DNA of 49,520 nt from JACVRW01 sp035947555 (GCA_035947555.1 DASZJZ010000040.1:1-49520), one strand, 5' to 3'; positions 16,679-27,327 are shown, counted from the stretch's first letter. Numbers and translations: made by a program. The notes: generated by a model not told the origin, from the letters alone.

Positions 16679-17706
16679 TCGTCGTACACCTCGGCCACGA
16701 AGCGCGACAGCTCACGGGCCGCGTCGCGCACGGCCCCGATCGCGCCGGGGTAGTCCATCCGCACCGGGCCGATCACCGACACCGCGCCGAGGTTGCGCCG
16801 CGCGAGCCCGTAGTTGGCGGCCACGAGCGACAGCGACTGGAGCTCCGGGGTGGGGTTCTCATGGCCGATGCGCAGGTAGACGCTTGGCTCGGTGAGCGAC
16901 GCTCGCAGCACCCCGAGCAGCGCGCGGCGGTGCTCGAGTACCTCCAGCAGCCCGGCGATCTGCGACAGCTCCTGGAAGCGGTGCTCGGAAAGCAGCCGCG
17001 CGGCGCCATCCATGAAGAGGTTGCTGCCGGCGGTCTCCTCCAGCTCGGTGAAGGCCGACGAGAGCGTCGCCAGGAAGTCCCGCTCCGCCGCGCCGAGCTC
17101 CGGCTCCGACAGCCTCGCCAGGAGCATCCGCGAGCCCACGTCCAGGCCGCCCAGCGCCTCGTTCAGGTAGCTGCCCGCCCACGCGACGAGCCCGGGGTCG
17201 ACCGGCTCCTCGTAAGAGATCACCCGTTTCGTCACGCCACCGGTGGAGGTGATCACCACCACCATCGCCACCTGCGGCTGGAGCAGCAGGACCTCGACGC
17301 GGTGCACCGTGGCGGTCTCGATCGGCGGTGCGGTCACGAGCGCGAGGAGGTTCGTCACCTGTGAGAGCTGCTCGGTGGTGGCCCGCATGGCCTCGTCGAC
17401 CTCGCGCCGCATGGCGGTCAGCTCGACCTTCTTGCGCGGCACAGGAAGCCGCCCCTGGCCCTCGCTGAGCAGCTCGTCGACGAAATAGCGGTAGCCGCGG
17501 TCGGTCGGCACGCGGCCGGCCGAGGTGTGCGGATGCTCCAGCAGCCCAACCTCCTCGAGCCTGGACAGCTCGGCACGCACAGTCGACGGGCCCCAGGGCA
17601 CGTCGTCCTGCTCGGCGATCCACTTGGAGCCGACCGGCTGGTCGCGCTGCACGTGCGCCTCGACCACCTTGCGAAGTAGGAAGCTCTGCCGGGAGGAGAT
17701 CTCCAC
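16675..17706 (-). CDS. hrcA: heat-shock repressor HrcA
   Basis: HrcA represses heat-shock genes by binding CIRCE inverted repeats. The 343-residue product has the N-terminal winged helix (LLRKVVEAHVQRDQPVGSKWIAE, PSTVRAELSRLEEVGLLEHPHTSAGRVPTDRGYRYFVDEL), then the GAF-like and dimerisation domains. The start is the GTG at 17706, 10 bp after the upstream dehydratase stop. I saw no CIRCE element (TTAGCACTC-N9-GAGTGCTAA) in that short gap, so the repressor's targets are likely at other loci or an upstream promoter. Confidence 0.95.
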   Translation of the reverse strand: MEISSRQSFLLRKVVEAHVQRDQPVGSKWIAEQDDVPWGPSTVRAELSRLEEVGLLEHPHTSAGRVPTDRGYRYFVDELLSEGQGRLPVPRKKVELTAMRREVDEAMRATTEQLSQVTNLLALVTAPPIETATVHRVEVLLLQPQVAMVVVITSTGGVTKRVISYEEPVDPGLVAWAGSYLNEALGGLDVGSRMLLARLSEPELGAAERDFLATLSSAFTELEETAGSNLFMDGAARLLSEHRFQELSQIAGLLEVLEHRRALLGVLRASLTEPSVYLRIGHENPTPELQSLSLVAANYGLARRNLGAVSVIGPVRMDYPGAIGAVRDAARELSRFVAEVYDE

Positions 17707-17716
17707 GGCAGTGAAT

Positions 17717-18094
17717 TTAGAGCCCGCGGAGCTCGGCCTCGCCGTTCTTGATGATCTTCTTGCCGCCCTGCTCCGCGTGGAGATCGAGGATCACGGTGCC
17801 GTCGCGGCTCTCCCGCTCCTGCCCCGCCACGGTGATCGCCTGCTCAGGGAAGCCCATCCCGCGGAACTGGACCGACAGCCGCCGCAGCGAGCGTGGATCG
17901 CCTCCGGCCGCCTTGGTGCAGGCGCGCGCCACCTGGGCCATCGAGTAGAGCCCGTGCAGGATGTTCGACGGCAGGCCGACCTCCCTGGCGAACTCCTGGT
18001 CGATGTGGATCGGGTTGAAGTCACCAGAGGCGCCCGCATAGCGGTGCGGCAGGTACTTGTCGGGCGTGACCTCGAGCTTGACCTTCAGCGCCAT
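17717..18094 (-). CDS. MaoC-type hot-dog dehydratase (HadB-like)
   Basis: The 125-residue protein is a single hot-dog fold of the R-specific hydratase/dehydratase type. The catalytic motif is visible as SGDFNPIHID (Asp25, His30), followed by ILHGLYSMAQVAR. It starts at the ATG at 18094, two bases after the stop of a second, N-terminal-type MaoC gene. In mycobacteria the equivalent pair, HadA-HadB, forms the (3R)-hydroxyacyl-ACP dehydratase of fatty-acid elongation; that role is inferred here from fold, size and order. It is followed by hrcA after 10 bp. Confidence 0.85.
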   Translation of the reverse strand: MALKVKLEVTPDKYLPHRYAGASGDFNPIHIDQEFAREVGLPSNILHGLYSMAQVARACTKAAGGDPRSLRRLSVQFRGMGFPEQAITVAGQERESRDGTVILDLHAEQGGKKIIKNGEAELRGL

Positions 18095-18096
18095 GG

Positions 18097-18558
18097 TCAG
18101 CCGCCCCTGACGATGTTCGTCCAGGTGCCACGCACGACCTCCTGGCCGTCCTGGTTGTGCGACACCGACTCGAATACGTAGAAGCCCATCCCGCCGCGCT
18201 CGTAGATGTCCTTGACGGACGCCTCGGTGGTGATCGTGTCGCCCGCGCAGACGGGCTCGCCCCACTCGAATTCCTGCCCGCCGTGGACCATCATCGCGAA
18301 GTTGATGCCCACCTCCGGGTCGAGCACCGCCGGCCCGACCGCGCCGGCCGAGTAGACGACGGCGAACATCGGAGGCGCGGGGATGTCTCGAAAGCCGGCC
18401 GCGCGCGCCCGCTCCCGGTCGAAGTGGACGGGGTTCTCCTCGCCGACCGCGAGGGCGTACTCGCGGATCTTCTCCTTCCCCACCTCGTACTCGTGGGGCG
18501 GATAGGTCTTGCCCTTGGCGGCGTCGTCGACCGGCACGGCGCGGCAGGTTATCTCCAC
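18097..18558 (-). CDS. MaoC N-terminal-type dehydratase subunit (HadA-like)
   Basis: The 153-residue protein matches the FAS1-like/MaoC_dehydrat_N family: EYEVGKEKIREYALAVGEENPVHFD near the N-terminus, then GGQEFEWGEPVCAGDTITTEASV. It lacks the catalytic Asp-His arrangement of its partner (GEENPVHFD instead of GDFNPIHID), as expected of a structural subunit. The GTG start at 18558 lies inside the end of the adenylate cyclase gene (10 bp overlap). With the next gene it would form a heterodimeric acyl dehydratase. Confidence 0.83.
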   Translation of the reverse strand: MEITCRAVPVDDAAKGKTYPPHEYEVGKEKIREYALAVGEENPVHFDRERARAAGFRDIPAPPMFAVVYSAGAVGPAVLDPEVGINFAMMVHGGQEFEWGEPVCAGDTITTEASVKDIYERGGMGFYVFESVSHNQDGQEVVRGTWTNIVRGG

Positions 18559-20108
18559 GACGCGGCGGCCCGCGTGAGCTCAGGCGGCCGGCGGGCGTCG
18601 GACGGCGCGGCGGCAGGGCTCCCGGGCACGGGCGTGGCCAGGCCGGTCGGCTCGTCGCGCCCTCGGAGGACGACCTCCTCGCGCACCTCCCAGCACGCCG
18701 CCTCCTCGGCGCCGGCCGCCGCCACCACGGCGGCCGCCGCGAGGAGCCGCTCGGGGCGCTCCTTCGCCAGCTCGGAGAGCCGGGCCGCCTCGTTCACGGG
18801 GTCGCCGATCACCGTGTACTCGAAGCGCTCCTCGGTCCCCACGTTGCCCGCCACCGCCGGCCCGGCGGACACCCCGATGCCGGCGTCCGCCCCGTGCAGC
18901 CCCTCGTCCAGGCGCTCGCGCAGCGTGCGGGCGGCGCGCAACGCGTCGCATGCGGCGTCCGGCCGTGCGGTGGGCGCCCCGAACACGCAGAGCGCCGCGT
19001 CCCCCTCGAACTTGTTGACCCAGCCGCCCTGCTCCTCCACGGTCTCCACCACCAGGCGGAAGAAGTCGTTCAGCAGGCCGACGACCTTGGCCGGCTGCAG
19101 GCGCCCGGCGAGCGAGGTGGAGCCGACCACGTCCACGAAGATCACGGCAACCTCGCGGACCTCGCCGCCGAGTTGGATCTCCCCGTCCTCCTCGAGGGCG
19201 GCCTCCGCCACCTCGCGGCCGACGTGGCGGCCGAACAGGTCATGCAGCCGCTCGCGCTCGCGGAGGCCGGCGGCCATGCGGTTGAAGCCGGCCTCGAGCA
19301 ACCCGACCTCGCTGCCGTCGTCGACGGGTACCGATGCGTCAAGCTCGCCCGCCTCGACCCGCGCCATCCCGTCGCGCACCGCCCCGATCGGGTCGGCGAT
19401 GGAACGCGAGGCCACGGCGATCGCGAGGAGCCCGACGGCGAAGCCGATTGCCGCGATGAAGGCCACCGTGGCCGCGAGCAGAGTCGGGCTCTCGTTGGGG
19501 TCGGCGATGCCCGCGATCGCAACGGTCACGATGCCGAGCAGGGGGACGCCCGTCCCGAGCGACCAGGCCATCATCAGCCGTCCGCGCACCCCCGGGCCGC
19601 AGGTCTTCTGGGGCGGCGCGCCGCCGGCCAGGGCCCGCGTGACCACCGGGCGCGTGATCCGCTCGATGAGCAGGTACCCGATCGCGCAGGTGGTCTCGCC
19701 GCCGAGCAGTATCGCTCCGCCCACGACGAGCACCGCCCACCCCGAGGTGGACGCGTTCAGCAGCGTGAACAGGACTGCCGCAATCATCCAGAACACGCCT
19801 GACACCAGCACGAACCTGAACGGGATGCCCAGTGCAAGCCGACGCTCTTCGGCCGTCGGCGGCCGGTCCTCGGAAAGCCAGCGCTCGACCGGGGCGCTCA
19901 TTCGCCGGCCCCACCACGAGCCGAGAGTCAGGGCGAGTGCGGCGTACACCACGACGACCGCGGCATTGAGGCCGAGCTGACGATCGGCTCCCTCAGGCGC
20001 GAACGGGATGAGGACCCCGAGGAGCACGAAGAGCACGAGGGCGCCCGTGACGTTGGCGCCCACTGAAGCCCAGGTAAGCCGGCGGATGGTGTCCCGCCAC
20101 AACTCCAT
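18549..20108 (-). CDS. membrane adenylate/guanylate cyclase with HAMP domain
   Basis: The product (519 residues from the ATG at 20108) has about six hydrophobic helices in the first ~240 residues, a HAMP-like linker (SIADPIGAVRDGMARVEAGELDASV) and a class III nucleotide cyclase domain. The metal-binding strand reads VAVIFVDVVGSTSLAG and the second motif KFEGDAALCVFGAP, followed by GNVGTEERFEYTVIGDPVNEAARL. Both metal-binding Asp residues appear present, so it is likely active, making cAMP or cGMP in the cytoplasm. A GTG at 20114 is an alternative start, but GGGGAG is better spaced for the ATG. The tail after ~480 is low-complexity. Confidence 0.88.
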   Translation of the reverse strand: MELWRDTIRRLTWASVGANVTGALVLFVLLGVLIPFAPEGADRQLGLNAAVVVVYAALALTLGSWWGRRMSAPVERWLSEDRPPTAEERRLALGIPFRFVLVSGVFWMIAAVLFTLLNASTSGWAVLVVGGAILLGGETTCAIGYLLIERITRPVVTRALAGGAPPQKTCGPGVRGRLMMAWSLGTGVPLLGIVTVAIAGIADPNESPTLLAATVAFIAAIGFAVGLLAIAVASRSIADPIGAVRDGMARVEAGELDASVPVDDGSEVGLLEAGFNRMAAGLRERERLHDLFGRHVGREVAEAALEEDGEIQLGGEVREVAVIFVDVVGSTSLAGRLQPAKVVGLLNDFFRLVVETVEEQGGWVNKFEGDAALCVFGAPTARPDAACDALRAARTLRERLDEGLHGADAGIGVSAGPAVAGNVGTEERFEYTVIGDPVNEAARLSELAKERPERLLAAAAVVAAAGAEEAACWEVREEVVLRGRDEPTGLATPVPGSPAAAPSDARRPPELTRAAASWR

Positions 20109-20177
20109 ACCCACAGTCTCCCCGGCGCGCCGCGCCGGCGCGCCGGACCAACTGTGAGATGCGTCACACAGGCCGCG

Positions 20178-21053
20178 CTAAGCAGCGTCGCGCAGCGCCT
20201 GCGCCTCGGCAAGCGTCGACAGCTTGCGCAGCGCCGCCTCCTCGATCTGGCGCGTGCGCTCGCGGGTCAGGCCGAACAGCTTCGCCACCTGGTCGAGAGT
20301 GCGCGGCTGCTCGCCGCCGATCCCGAAGCGCAGCTCCACGATCCGCCGGTCGCGGTAGGTGAGCTGCTCGAGCACCTCGTACAGGCGCTGGTGCATCAGC
20401 GACTCGACCGCCGCGTCGTACGGGCTCTGGCTCGACTCGTCGGGGATCAGGTCGCCGAACTGCGCGGCGTCGGTGTCGTCGCCCACCGGCTTGTCGAGCG
20501 ACACCAGCTGCTGGGCCGCGCGCATGATCACGTCGGCCTCGACCGGGTCGACGCCCGCGAGCTCGGCGATCTCCTCGATCGTCGGGTCGCGGTCGCCCTG
20601 CGCCTCCAGCTTGCGCTGCGCGCCGTCGAGCTTCTTCAGCACGTTGTCGATGTGGATCGGGATCCGAATCGTGCGGCCCTTGTCGGCGATCGCGCGGGAG
20701 ATGGCCTGGCGGATCCACCAGGTCGCGTAGGTGGAGAACTTCCAGCCCTTGCGCCAGTCGAACTTCTCCACCGCCCGCACCAGGCCGATCGTGCCCTCCT
20801 GGATCAGGTCGAGGAAGGGCAGCCCCTGGTTGCGGTAGCGCTTGGCGATCGAGACCACGAGCCGCAGGTTCGCGCGGGTCATGTGGTCCTTGGCCTCGAG
20901 GTCGCCACGCTCGATGCGCTTGGACAGCTCGACCTCCTCCTCGCGGGTCAGCAGCGGGGTCGCGGCGATGCCGTCGAGGAACTGCTGGAGCGAGTCCAGG
21001 GTGGGGTCGGGGGCGGGCTGAGCAGGCAGGGTTTCCGTGGTCACGGCCGCCAA
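20178..21053 (-). CDS. sigma-70 factor, RpoD-like without region 1.1
   Basis: The product has 291 residues. Region 1.2 is DSLQQFLDGIAATPLLTREEEVEL. Region 2 is almost that of a primary sigma factor (NLRLVVSIAKRYRNQGLPFLD, then KFSTYATWWIRQAISRAI and RTIRIPIH). Region 4 includes LRFGIGGEQPRTLDQVA and RERTRQIEEAALRKL. Region 1.1 is absent. It could be the housekeeping sigma or a group 2 sigma; position near lepA does not settle this. The start is TTG at 21053 or GTG at 21044; neither has a clear ribosome site. A small inverted repeat (GTCCT-AAGG-AGGAC, 21065-21078) lies in the gap to lepA. Confidence 0.93.
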   Translation of the reverse strand: MAAVTTETLPAQPAPDPTLDSLQQFLDGIAATPLLTREEEVELSKRIERGDLEAKDHMTRANLRLVVSIAKRYRNQGLPFLDLIQEGTIGLVRAVEKFDWRKGWKFSTYATWWIRQAISRAIADKGRTIRIPIHIDNVLKKLDGAQRKLEAQGDRDPTIEEIAELAGVDPVEADVIMRAAQQLVSLDKPVGDDTDAAQFGDLIPDESSQSPYDAAVESLMHQRLYEVLEQLTYRDRRIVELRFGIGGEQPRTLDQVAKLFGLTRERTRQIEEAALRKLSTLAEAQALRDAA

Positions 21054-21122
21054 GCTACGACCGTGTCCTAAGGAGGACTTAAATCCTTTGTTCCTGCAGG
21101 AATTCGGAGGCGAGCGGCGACG

Positions 21123-22922
<1,800 letters not shown>

Positions 22923-22991
22923 GCCGTATTCGAGTATGGCGTCCTTACTGCCAAAATCGGTGCAGGACTCGTGGCAGGTGGAGACGTATTG

Positions 22992-23375
22992 GTGGTCAAG
23001 GCCGTGTTCGCGGCCTTCGCGGAGCGCGATGTCGAACGCGTGCTCGAGCTCACCGACCCCGAGGTCGAGTTCACCACCGTGACCAGTGATTACGCCGGGC
23101 GCACGGAGCCGTACCGGGGTCACGAAGGCATGCGCCAGTACTTCCGCGACGTCGCCCTGGTTTGGGAGGACCTGCGCCTGACCCCGCGCGAGTTCCGGGA
23201 GGTGGGCGACAGCATCCTCGTCACGGGGCGGGTGAACGCCCGCTCGCCGGCCCGCATCTTCGACGGCTCGACCGGCTGGGTCTGGCGCGTACGGGACGGC
23301 CGCGTCGTGTATGGGCGCGTCTACCCGTCGGCACGCGACGCCGAGCGAGCGGTCATGGACGCCGGCGCGCCCTGA
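22992..23375 (+). CDS. SnoaL-like (NTF2-fold) protein
   Basis: The ~127-residue product has the pattern of SnoaL-like proteins: VVKAVFAAFAERDVERVLELTDPEVEF at the N-terminus, YRGHEGMRQYFRDVALVWEDLRLTPREF in the middle and WVWRVRDGRVVYGRVYPS at the end. This NTF2-like cone often binds small molecules or catalyses isomerisation; no catalytic residue can be assigned. I chose the GTG at 22992 because GGAG lies 8 bases upstream; the TTG at 22989 is possible. It is on the plus strand, divergent from lepA, and its 3' end overlaps the convergent ferritin-like gene by 23 bp. Confidence 0.8.
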   Translation: MVKAVFAAFAERDVERVLELTDPEVEFTTVTSDYAGRTEPYRGHEGMRQYFRDVALVWEDLRLTPREFREVGDSILVTGRVNARSPARIFDGSTGWVWRVRDGRVVYGRVYPSARDAERAVMDAGAP

Positions 23376-23793
23376 GCAGGTAGTCCACCTGCTCCTGCTT
23401 TCGCATGATCATGTGCTCGAGCCGGTGCTCCACCGCCTCCGAGGCGGCCTCGCGCCCGGTCGGCTCGATCGCAGCCTGGAGCGTCTCGAGCGTCTCGCCC
23501 TCGCACTCGATCAGGGTGTCCAGCGCCTGGGCCGGGTCCTTCGAGAACTCCATCGGCGCGACGTCCGTCGTCGGCTCGCCGCCCAAGGCCGTGATCTTCT
23601 CCACCAGGCGAGTGGCGTCCTCCAGCTCGGAGAGCGAGTGCTCGCGCATCTTCTCGGCGTGTGCCTGGTACTCGAGGCCGATCACGCTGCCCGCGGTGAG
23701 CGAGTAGAGGAGCACCGAACGGTGCTGCAGCCGGAGCGCGCGGTTGAGGCAGTCGATCTGCTCCTCGACATCCATCTTCTCGTCTGGCGCCAT
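23353..23793 (-). CDS. ferritin-like helical protein
   Basis: The 146-residue protein is predicted to be an all-helical bundle in the bacterioferritin/ferritin-like superfamily: EEQIDCLNRALRLQHRSVLLYSL, HAEKMREHSLSELEDATRLVEKITALGG and a last helix HRLEHMIMRKQEQVDYLL. Helix 1 has QH where ferritins usually have the ligand Glu, and helix 2 has ELEDA where Exx His is usual, so the diiron site looks incomplete. Storage or oxidase function is therefore doubtful. The ATG at 23793 is 10 bp after the murJ stop, so it is probably co-transcribed with murJ. Confidence 0.75.
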   Translation of the reverse strand: MAPDEKMDVEEQIDCLNRALRLQHRSVLLYSLTAGSVIGLEYQAHAEKMREHSLSELEDATRLVEKITALGGEPTTDVAPMEFSKDPAQALDTLIECEGETLETLQAAIEPTGREAASEAVEHRLEHMIMRKQEQVDYLLRARRRP

Positions 23794-23803
23794 GGACCGC
23801 CTC

Positions 23804-25405
23804 TTACCCCCCGGACCCGCCTCGCCTAACGAGCAGACGGCGGATCTGGCGCGCCTCCGGCACCCGCATCGCCAGCACGGCGGCCCCGTAGACGGCGAAG
23901 CCGGCCGCGATCGCGGCGAGCACGGCCAGCGCCTGGGCCGCGAGGGAGCGCCCGAGCGCCTCGTCGAGCCCGTACCAGGCCGCGTAGGCGACGCCGCCGA
24001 GGAGCGCGGCCGCCGCGAGCATCTTGAGCCCGGCCCCGAGCGTCCGCATCCCCTCCACCCCACCGAGCTCGCCGCGCAGGATCAAGGCCTGCGCCACGCA
24101 CATGACGATCGTGCCCGCCACGGTGCCGATCACGATGCCGGCGATCTCGAACGGCCCGTACAGGGCGGCGGCCAGCGCCGCGTTCACCGCCAGGTTGACG
24201 CCCGCCAGGGCGGTAGTGGCCCAGGGGCGCTGCAGGCTGAAGAAGGTGCGCGAGAGGAGCAGACTCACTCCCTGGAATGGGAGTGCGATCGACCACCACA
24301 GCATCGCCGTGGACGTGAGGTCGGTGGCCTGGGCGCCGAACGCCCCGCGCTCGTAGACGAGCCGGGTGATCGGCTCGGCCAGCACGGCCATGATCACCGC
24401 GCTCGGGATCAGCCACAGGCAGATCTGCCGCACGCCGTTCCCCATGGTGCGGCGCAGATCGTCGCGGGCGCCGCGGGCGGCGAAGCGGGACAGGGTCGGG
24501 AACAGGATCGTGGCGATCGAGATCGAGAACAGGCCCTGGGGGAGCTGGTAGATGCGGAAGGCCTTGTCGATCGCCGCCGGCGCCTGCTCGGAGACGAGCG
24601 TGCCGAAGATCGAGTTGATCAGCAGGCTCAGGTTGATCAGGCCGAGCGCGATCGTCACCGGCAGCATCAGCATGAGCACGCGGCGGACGCGCTCGTCGCG
24701 CCAGTCGAGGCGGAGCGTGAAGCGCCCGCCGCGCCCGCGCAGCCAGGGCAGCGGCAGCACGAACTGCACGACCGTGCCGGCCAGGATGCCGATCGCGTAG
24801 GCGTAGATCTCGTCCTCCTCGGCGAGGAACGGCGTGAGGCCGACGAGCGCGGCGATGATCACCACGTTCCAGGCCACCGGCGCAAGCGCCGGCACGGCGA
24901 AGTGGTCGAACGAGTTGAGCATCCCGACCACAAGGCCGCTGAGGGCCAGAAGCACGACGATCGGGAACATCAGCCGCGCCAGGTTGACCGTGAGGTCCTT
25001 GACGGCCGGGTTGTCGTCGAAGCCCGGCGCGAAGAGGCTCATGAGCGGCTCGGCGAACAGCACGAACAGCGCCGTGATCGCGCCAAGCAGCAGGCAGATC
25101 AGGAAGAACAGGCTCGAGGCGACCCGGAACGCCTCCTTCCGCTCCCCCTTCTCGAGCAGCTCGGTGAAGACGGGCACGAAGGCGCCCTGCAGGGCCGAGT
25201 CGGCGAACAGCGCGCGCACCAGGTTCGGCACCTGAAAGGCGATGGTGAAGGCCGACATCGCCGCCGTGACGCCGAACAGGTAGGCCGCAACGACCTCCCG
25301 CGCGAGCCCGAGCAGGCGCGAGAGCCCGGTGGCGAACGAGAAGAACGCGGTGTTGCGGGCGAGCCGGCGGGCTTGGCCGGAACGCCCCGGCGCGTCGGTC
25401 GTCAC
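23804..25405 (-). CDS. murJ: lipid II flippase MurJ
   Basis: MurJ (MviN) flips lipid II across the cytoplasmic membrane for peptidoglycan synthesis. The 533-residue protein has about 14 hydrophobic helices. Family segments include NTAFFSFATGLSRLLGLAREV, GALQGAFVP-like SALQGAFVPVFTELL, QLPQGLFSISIATILFPTLSR and LVYERGAF. The start is the GTG at 25405, 21 bp from the divergent rpsT start. It lacks the long cytoplasmic kinase-like extension seen in mycobacterial MviN. Confidence 0.93.
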   Translation of the reverse strand: MTTDAPGRSGQARRLARNTAFFSFATGLSRLLGLAREVVAAYLFGVTAAMSAFTIAFQVPNLVRALFADSALQGAFVPVFTELLEKGERKEAFRVASSLFFLICLLLGAITALFVLFAEPLMSLFAPGFDDNPAVKDLTVNLARLMFPIVVLLALSGLVVGMLNSFDHFAVPALAPVAWNVVIIAALVGLTPFLAEEDEIYAYAIGILAGTVVQFVLPLPWLRGRGGRFTLRLDWRDERVRRVLMLMLPVTIALGLINLSLLINSIFGTLVSEQAPAAIDKAFRIYQLPQGLFSISIATILFPTLSRFAARGARDDLRRTMGNGVRQICLWLIPSAVIMAVLAEPITRLVYERGAFGAQATDLTSTAMLWWSIALPFQGVSLLLSRTFFSLQRPWATTALAGVNLAVNAALAAALYGPFEIAGIVIGTVAGTIVMCVAQALILRGELGGVEGMRTLGAGLKMLAAAALLGGVAYAAWYGLDEALGRSLAAQALAVLAAIAAGFAVYGAAVLAMRVPEARQIRRLLVRRGGSGG

Positions 25406-25409
25406 CCGC

Positions 25410-25415
25410 TAGAGT
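25410..25415 (+). promoter_or_regulatory. possible -10 element for rpsT
   Basis: TAGAGT lies 11 bases before the rpsT GTG in the 21-bp space between divergent murJ and rpsT. No ribosome site fits in the gap, so a very short leader or leaderless transcript is likely. The motif is weak evidence. Confidence 0.3.
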
Positions 25416-25426
25416 TGTCCGCCGCC

Positions 25427-25690
25427 GTGGCCAACATCCATTCACAAGAAAAGCGGATTCACCGGGCGGAGCGCGAGCGCATCGAGAACCGGCGGCGCAC
25501 TTCGCAGGTTAAGACGTGGTTCCGGCGACTGGAGGGCGCGGTCGGCTCCGGCGACTCCTACGCGGCCGATACCGAGTACCGCTCGCTGGTCTCGCGGATC
25601 GACAAGGCCGTGAAGACGGGCGCGCTGCACCGCAACAACGGCGCCCGCAAGAAGGCCCGCGCGGCGCGCGTCCGTTCGCGGCTCTCCTAG
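25427..25690 (+). CDS. rpsT: 30S ribosomal protein bS20
   Basis: The 87-residue basic protein reads (M)ANIHSQEKRIHRAERERIENRRRTSQ and ends NNGARKKARAARVRSRL, the standard S20 pattern. S20 binds 16S rRNA early in 30S assembly. The GTG start at 25427 gives the correct N-terminus. It is a plus-strand gene between murJ and an aldehyde dehydrogenase; the nearby holA and lepA match the usual holA-rpsT-lepA neighbourhood. Confidence 0.95.
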   Translation: MANIHSQEKRIHRAERERIENRRRTSQVKTWFRRLEGAVGSGDSYAADTEYRSLVSRIDKAVKTGALHRNNGARKKARAARVRSRLS

Positions 25691-25766
25691 CTCACCGACC
25701 GTCGCTCGGCTCGCAGCAGGCTCACGCGAGCGCCTCGCCGAGCCGGCCGGGAAGTAGGGTCCCGTC

Positions 25767-27260
25767 ATGGAGACCCGACTGCTGATCCGCGGCGAGCAGG
25801 TGGAGGGCGAGGGCGAGTCGCTCGCCGTCGAGAACCCGGCCACCGAGGAGACGGTGGCGTCCGTGCGCACTCCCTCCGCCGAGCAGCTCGACGCTGCTGT
25901 CACGGCCGCTCGGGAGGCGGCGCGTGGCTGGGCCTCCACCCCGGCCGTGGAGCGCGCCGAGATGCTGCACGAGGTGGCGACGCGGATGCGGGCCATGACC
26001 GATTCGCTGGCGCATGCGATGACGCTCGAGGGCGGGAAGCCGCTGATCGAGAACTCGGACGAGGTCGGCTGGACAGCGGCCGCCTTCGACTACTACGCGG
26101 AGATGGGGCGCAACTTCGCCGGCCGGGTGATCCCCTCGATCGAGGCCACGCAGCTGGCGCTCGTGGTGAAGGAGCCGCTGGGGGTGTGGGGCTGCATCGT
26201 GCCGTGGAACTACCCGCTGCTCCTGCTCGCCTGGAAGCTGGCGCCCGCGCTGGCGGCGGGCAACGCGGTGGTGGCGAAGCCCTCCGAGCTCACGCCGCTC
26301 TCGACGCTCATGCTCGCCTCCTGCTTCTCTTCGCTGCCGCCGGGGGTCGTGAACCTGGTGGCCGGCGGGGGCGAGGTGGGCGCCGCCCTGGTCTCGGACT
26401 CGAGGATCGACGGCGTGGCCTTCACCGGGTCGGTTGCGACGGGCAAGAGGGTGGCGGCGGCGTGTGCGCAGCGGGTGGCGCGCATGAACCTCGAGATGGG
26501 CGGCAAGGACCCGTTCGTCGTGTGCGCCGACGTGGGCGCGGACGTCGGCGTGGCGGCGCGAGGCGGCGCCTGGGCGGCGTACCTGAACGCGGGACAGGTG
26601 TGCACGTCGGCGGAGCGCTTCTACGTGGCGCGGGAGGTGTACGACGACTTCGTGGAGGCGTTCGTGTCGCACGCCCGGGAGCTGCGCGTGGGCGACCCGC
26701 TGGACCCTTCGACCGACGTGGGGCCGATGGTGTCGGCGGTCCAGCGCGGGAAGGTCGAGGCGCAGGTGTCGGCCGCCGTGGAGGCGGGCGCCGAGCTCGT
26801 GGTCGGGGGCGACCGGGCGGGGCAGTCGCGCGGCCACTTCTACGCGCCGGCGGTGGTGACCGGTGCGCCGTCCTCGACGGAGCTGCTGTGCGAGGAGACG
26901 TTCGGGCCGGTGGCGCCGATCGTGCCGGTGGCATCGCTCGACGAGGCGATCGAGCTGGCGAACTCGACCCCGTACGGGCTGGGGGCGAACGTCTACACGC
27001 GTGACCTCGAGACCGCGGTGCGCTGCCTGCGCGAGATCCGGGCCGGGACGGTCTGGATCAACGACCCCCTGACCGACAACGACGCGGGGCCGTTCGGCGG
27101 CTTCAAGCAGTCGGGCCTCGGACGCGAGCTCGGCCAGGAGGGCCTGGAGGCGTTCCAGGAGACGAAGCACGTGCACATCGAGACGAAGATCGCGCCGAAG
27201 GAATGGTGGTACCCCTACGCGCCGGGCGACGCGGCGCCGCCGTCGGGCGCGGGCGCCTGA
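25767..27260 (+). CDS. NAD(P)-dependent aldehyde dehydrogenase
   Basis: The 497-residue protein is a complete aldehyde dehydrogenase. Oxyanion-hole Asn148 (VPWNYPLLL), cofactor-binding Lys171 (AKPSE), the FTGS loop at 219-222, general base Glu243 (LEMGGKDP) and nucleophile Cys279 (NAGQVCTSAER) are all present. The C-terminal EETFGPV and GPFGGFKQSGLGRELG motifs are also intact. It resembles betaine-aldehyde or aminobutyraldehyde dehydrogenases, but the substrate cannot be fixed. It follows rpsT by 76 bp on the plus strand and ends 67 bp before the convergent holA stop. Confidence 0.92.
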   Translation: METRLLIRGEQVEGEGESLAVENPATEETVASVRTPSAEQLDAAVTAAREAARGWASTPAVERAEMLHEVATRMRAMTDSLAHAMTLEGGKPLIENSDEVGWTAAAFDYYAEMGRNFAGRVIPSIEATQLALVVKEPLGVWGCIVPWNYPLLLLAWKLAPALAAGNAVVAKPSELTPLSTLMLASCFSSLPPGVVNLVAGGGEVGAALVSDSRIDGVAFTGSVATGKRVAAACAQRVARMNLEMGGKDPFVVCADVGADVGVAARGGAWAAYLNAGQVCTSAERFYVAREVYDDFVEAFVSHARELRVGDPLDPSTDVGPMVSAVQRGKVEAQVSAAVEAGAELVVGGDRAGQSRGHFYAPAVVTGAPSSTELLCEETFGPVAPIVPVASLDEAIELANSTPYGLGANVYTRDLETAVRCLREIRAGTVWINDPLTDNDAGPFGGFKQSGLGRELGQEGLEAFQETKHVHIETKIAPKEWWYPYAPGDAAPPSGAGA

Positions 27261-27327
27261 GGATCGATCAGGCGCTCGACGACCAGCACCGTCCGCTTCG
27301 CCGGCGAGGCGGACCGTGGGCACTCGG

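Noticed and set aside
17707..17716. CIRCE element expected near hrcA
   Set aside because: The gap before hrcA is only 10 bp and no TTAGCACTC/GAGTGCTAA pair was seen there.
25707..25745. Inverted repeat CGGCTCG...CGAGCCG after rpsT as a terminator
   Set aside because: The arms are 7 bp with a 25-base loop and no T-tract, which is within chance for this GC content.
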